A stretch of 64,000 bases of DNA from Hanleya hanleyi (Eukaryota > Mollusca > Polyplacophora > Lepidopleurida > Hanleyidae). This document shows positions 60,246-64,000 of the stretch, piece by piece. The stretch spans positions 1-64,000 of the forward strand of contig JAVTVY010020273.1 of NCBI GenBank assembly GCA_036873755.1. Direction: 5' to 3'. Under the pieces are notes generated by a model. That model saw only the letters and a list, made by a program, of their open reading frames with translations, was not told where the DNA came from and searched no databases. A program made the translations under genes and the position numbers. Position 1 is the stretch's first letter. Each line of letters starts with the position of its first letter.

Positions 60246-60502
60246 GCGGAAAAGCAGAAATTTTGAAGAAATATGAAAAAAACATCACTTTTCTGGGACC
60301 CCAAGTGGCCGCCATTTTGAATTTTCCCATGATCCTTTGCTCGGGTGTTATGCAAATAGGCTCAAAATGACCCCAATATGATAAACTATAAAGTCCCGAA
60401 GTTTCAGCTCTCCATTTTTTGTCGTTCCGGAGATAGGGCAGAACGTTCTGTAAGGGGGAGTATTTCGCCCCCCCCCCTCCTCCCCAGGTCAGGTAGGGTT
60501 AA

Positions 60503-61130
60503 TTAGAATTGCTCGACCTGGAATTTACTATTATTATTTTGTGTTTACATGCATATATACGTGCATTATGTGTTTGACAACTTTAAATGAACCTTATACA
60601 TAGCTGAATTTGTTCTTGTTTACATTGTCCACGTTATTGTGCGTCGGTGGAAAGTATTCCTTTTGGCTCACACAATATATATTGATTGATTGGTTGAATT
60701 GAAAGGCTTTCGATTTAAGGTACACAGCAAGATTGATATTTTCACTTTGACGTCATTCGCGGGCTACTTTTGTTCGGTCGGGAACACACTGAAGTATCCT
60801 TGGCGTTCATCAGATTGCATCAAAAAACGATGTTACGATCGACTGTGCTTCTGTGTCGAAGTGTCAAGTTGGCCTTGCGTCACGCCGAGCTACTCCCCGC
60901 CTGATGCCCTGGTTAGCGATGCTTTGGAGAATATATATCAATTCTAGTGGATTTGAAGTAAACAACTGATAATCAAGATAGAGCATCATTTTTTACCTAC
61001 CTTAAAACGGTTCTAGAATTCTCTAGATAATGTGCACAATGAGACGATTTTATTCAACGCCACAGAACATATTTGTAGAAACTTGTCAAAAAGCTATACT
61101 GCCAAACATGTATATTTCATATTCAGTCGT
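60503..61130. other. No supported feature
   Basis: AT-rich flank beyond the composite element. The frame at 60,690-60,947 is unrecognised. Confidence 0.4.
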
Positions 61131-61134
61131 GCAG

Positions 61135-61285
61135 TGACCGAAAAATATGGTCGTAGCGTGCAAGATCTATGACGCTAGGTTACGAAGCATCTAATTACCA
61201 TTAACTCGGGGCCAGGCTTACAATGAACATCATGAGATCGTACTATCATCAACAAGAAGTGTTGATCGCTTCCCTCTTGTGTTCA
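61135..61285 (+). repeat. R1 fragment
   Basis: 'GTCGTAGCGTGCAAGATCTA', 'TTAACTCGGGGCCAGG', 'ACATCATGAGATC' and 'GTTGATCGCTTCCCTCTTG' follow the R1 order with internal losses. Confidence 0.55.
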
Positions 61286-61289
61286 TGTG

Positions 61290-63590
61290 ACACAAAAATT
61301 ATTTTGTGGAAAACAGATGAAAATTGAATGTTGGATATGACGCCTATCCTCATAGCTCCCTGTTCTCGCACAAAAAAAAACTTTTTCCAAACACAATCTA
61401 GATTTTCCCTGCTTTCCGTTCCTGTCGACCCAAATAGCACAGTTTTTATTCCGCGAAAAGCAGGAGGACGTTGGGGCAACGCTGGCTTCCGGTCGCCAGC
61501 GATGGGAGTCGTTTGGCATGGTTGGCCGTTATACATATCTACAAATATAACCAATTAATTGGATTCATCGATAACCGATTTTTCCCGGAGTGGTTTGCAT
61601 CTAGATATCGATAGCTGATCCAGATGTCGATAGTTCATAATGTAGCAATCTGAATATGGTTTTGACAGCGGGCGTCAAACACTCAAGTTCAAAGATATAA
61701 TATTAATTTACTGCTTTAAATTGGCAATTTTAGGAAAATTGCATTGGTGTGCTCCCGAAAAAGGAAGTCCATGAGCATCGCCAGAATATCTTAAAAAGGG
61801 GAAGGGGTTCCTCTGCTTACTTATTGAATACCCCATTATGCTGCTGTCCAAGACAAGGAAATTAAACGCAACATTAAAGCATATGGATGGCGATGAGAGG
61901 GGGTCGTTCAAACCAAACGATCCCCATGACGACGCCCTTGAAGTAACATATGCTGTTGATTCGTTGAAGGTCCGTCCAGATAATATTTGACTGATATCTG
62001 GATACATATCTGGCGATAATCATGGTAACCCGACACGTACAGTGCTTGGTACAATTACCGAATTTGACAAATTGTAGACCCCAATATTTATCTGGTTGCA
62101 GTCAAAGTGTTCATTTCTACATTGTTAAAAACTGTTAACCAACTGGTCTGACACCCAGTTGTGCACTCCCTTTGATCATGTCTATATCAAGTGTTATCAC
62201 ATGCAGTTGTGCATTCCCTTTGATCATGTCTCTGTGACCCCTCTTGTGTTGGCCAATTCTTCAGCGCGGACATATGTCATAATTCATGTTGACCAATGCG
62301 CGCGAGTGAAGCGATGTTCGCTTGATTGAGTTTATGACTCGTAACATGCCTTTGGATATGGACAAATTTTGCTATAAAAATCAAACCACGCGCTTTAGAA
62401 GTCTAATGGTTTAATATGTGTTGCAAAATATAGTTTACTAACACCTGTACTTTCAGAAATGTATCGTTTGCATATATACAGTGTATGAACAGATATCGGC
62501 AAAATACCTGATTTCATTTATTTACTCCTAGGTTGGAGATCAACGACAAATCTCGGCGAGCGAGGTCCGGATTTCCTTATATCGGCATATGTCTACCGCT
62601 AAATAATGCACCATACTATATTCGTGTTCTATGCCAGTACCGCCCTGAAAGAGCATTTTAATCCTGAACGATTGTTCTTGATTAAATATTGGTTTAATAA
62701 ATAAATCATCCACAAATGTGTCACGTATTTCAGAATAGCCATATCCACGTAACTCGATTCATCCATACATCTTCGGTATTACCTCACCCCGGTAGGAATT
62801 GTCTGGGGCTAACCGAGACCCGGGGACTAATTTCGCTTGTGGTCTTTTTCACATTCGTCTTTTCGATTTCGTGTTTCTTGAAAACGAACGCAAGTATACA
62901 CCTATTGTTTCCTCTATCGCATATTCCCAGGCTTTTAATCGAAAAAACTCCCAATAAAATACAAACAAACGATAATTTCACACGTTCGCTCGTTTCGTCC
63001 AGCTGACGGTCACATAGTTCGTCCTTTTCGTCATATGATTTGATAGAGTTATTACATCATTTGCTCTTGCTATCCACATTTTCAAATTGTAAAGAAATTA
63101 TCATTTTTTTATTTGAATCTTTCTTGGAATTAGAACTTTCCTATAGAATCTGTGTGCTTTATGTGTTCAGGATTTTTTTTATTCCAGATGCAGTGAGTTG
63201 GGTCAAAATCGATTGAAGGTCGGGAAGATCCAGCCCATAATCAATTGACAATTATCTGATGTTTTCACCTGTGTTTGATCAAAGTAGATTAAATTCTTTT
63301 TCCAAAGTATATCTGTGTAATTGAGATAATAGTGATCAGTCGACGAATAAAGCGTTACAATCTTAATCCTATATCTTGAGTTTTAAATTCTATGCCGTAC
63401 AGAGTTGTTTGTTTGATTAATTGGTCAGCTGTTGGGAAACCTTGTGCAGATTGCTGTAATTTTTCAACAGTGATTGGAGTTAACGTTCTCCTCAAAATAA
63501 CAAATTATTGGTATTGATTGATTTAAATTTATACGTGTGTCTTCTATACATTATACCATCACCGATCAAGCAAATACACGCGTCAAATCT
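61290..63590. other. No gene; one short tandem duplication
   Basis: A ~60-bp unit ('CAGTTGTGCA-TCCCTTTGAT') is repeated near 62,155-62,235. Open frames at 61,249-61,558 and 62,716-63,006 show no known domain. Confidence 0.4.
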
Positions 63591-63597
63591 GACAATC

Positions 63598-64000
63598 AGT
63601 AGCCAGCTGTTGTTCATGTTTACTCATTTCATGTTTACTCATTCTTGCATGATGCGGATCTGATGAGAATATCGTTACTATTCCTGTTCATTTTGGCGGG
63701 AATAAATAAGAACCTATATGTCGTACATATGTCACGAAATAACCCATTTATAATGTTGTAATGTTGGCTCAAGGTTGACTACTACATATGACATTAAATA
63801 GCCCATTTTGTAATGTTGCAATGTTGTCTCAAGGTTGACTGCTAAAGTTGGCCTCACGTTGGCTGGCCAATTCCCGGCCAACGTTGGTCCACCGAGCAAA
63901 AGGGCGTTGGACCACCGTTGTCCCAACCAAAATGACGACTCTTGGCCAACGTTGGGTTAGCCTTGCTGTGTTCTCCGGTTTAGTAAAATTGATTGATTAC
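63598..64000. repeat. Short tandem and ACGTTGG-rich repeats
   Basis: 'TCATGTTTACTCATT' is repeated near 63,615-63,645. A ~70-bp unit ('AATGTTG-CTCAAGGTTGACT') is repeated at 63,750-63,842, followed by several GGCCAACGTTGG-type motifs up to 63,960. Confidence 0.65.

Larger units (their letters stand above)
52214..60498. mobile_element. Composite TTAA-flanked element hosting the palindrome
   Basis: TTAA at 52,210-52,213 and 60,499-60,502 flanks termini CCCTAACTGGCC and (reverse complement) CCCTACCTGACC, as in piggyBac-type elements. The outer parts (52,214-52,531 and 60,240-60,498) match the 582-bp MITE at 36,082 in reverse order, so this is a MITE of that family opened by a 7.7-kb insertion. 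No transposase gene is present. Confidence 0.85.

Noticed and set aside
61249..61554. 101-codon frame on the minus strand with an overlapping frame on the plus strand
   Set aside because: Checked for vector or lacZ-like sequence and for known domains. Nothing matched.

Overview
This window is eukaryotic. It is AT-rich, has no operons, and is packed with decayed transposable elements. A mollusc or other lophotrochozoan is my best guess, from the repeated 'GACCTTGACCTTTGACC'-type sequence often seen in molluscan genomes and from the mix of LINE, TTAA-type and Polinton-like remnants; this is inference. I cannot support any intact host gene. Nearly all recognisable coding sequence is transposon-derived.

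Region 1 (1-28,767) is a head-to-tail tandem array with a very long unit: 9,206, 8,804 and 8,828 bp, then a fourth, truncated and more diverged copy (26,839-28,767). Each unit is a patchwork. It holds a broken fragment of a Jockey/CR1-like LINE ORF2. In units 1-3 a ~657-bp insert splits that fragment, while unit 4 keeps the empty site. Each unit also has a 'TTTGACC' repeat, an internal diverged duplication of ~660 bp, pieces of a dispersed family called R1 here, and ~3 kb of otherwise unique DNA with one candidate 77-bp exon.

Region 2 (28,768-52,209) is gene-poor DNA with scattered repeats. It contains R1 copies (35.5, 39.2, 47.9 kb), several ~0.58-kb TTAA-flanked MITE-like elements (32.3, 36.1, 36.7, 47.6 kb), a LINE RNase H tail (48.1 kb), a fold-back element (44.0 kb), AATCG-rich low-complexity tracts (42.1, 45.4 kb), four copies of a near-palindromic 13-mer (30.2-30.6 kb), and several diverged duplicated segments.

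Region 3 (52,210-60,502) is the most interesting part. A 7,708-bp giant imperfect palindrome (52,532-60,239) starts with AGTAGTAGT, ends with its reverse complement, and is flanked by a 6-bp direct repeat TTCGTC. It sits inside a TTAA-type element (52,214-60,498) whose uninterrupted relative lies at 36,082-36,663. Each arm carries, reading outward from a central hairpin, a C2H2-finger plus P-loop packaging-type ATPase gene, a smaller C2H2 protein gene, a poly(A)-signal region, and an array of NRF1-like TGCGCATGCGCA sites. The 6-bp target duplication, AG-starting termini and ATPase suggest a Polinton/adintovirus-related element. No DNA polymerase B, integrase or capsid gene is present. Both arms are damaged, but differently: the left ATPase is full length with an altered Walker A, while the right has a good Walker A but a frameshift and a decayed C-terminus.

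Region 4 (60,503-64,000) is gene-poor DNA with an R1 fragment and short tandem repeats. Percent identities and family assignments are read by eye; no search was run.
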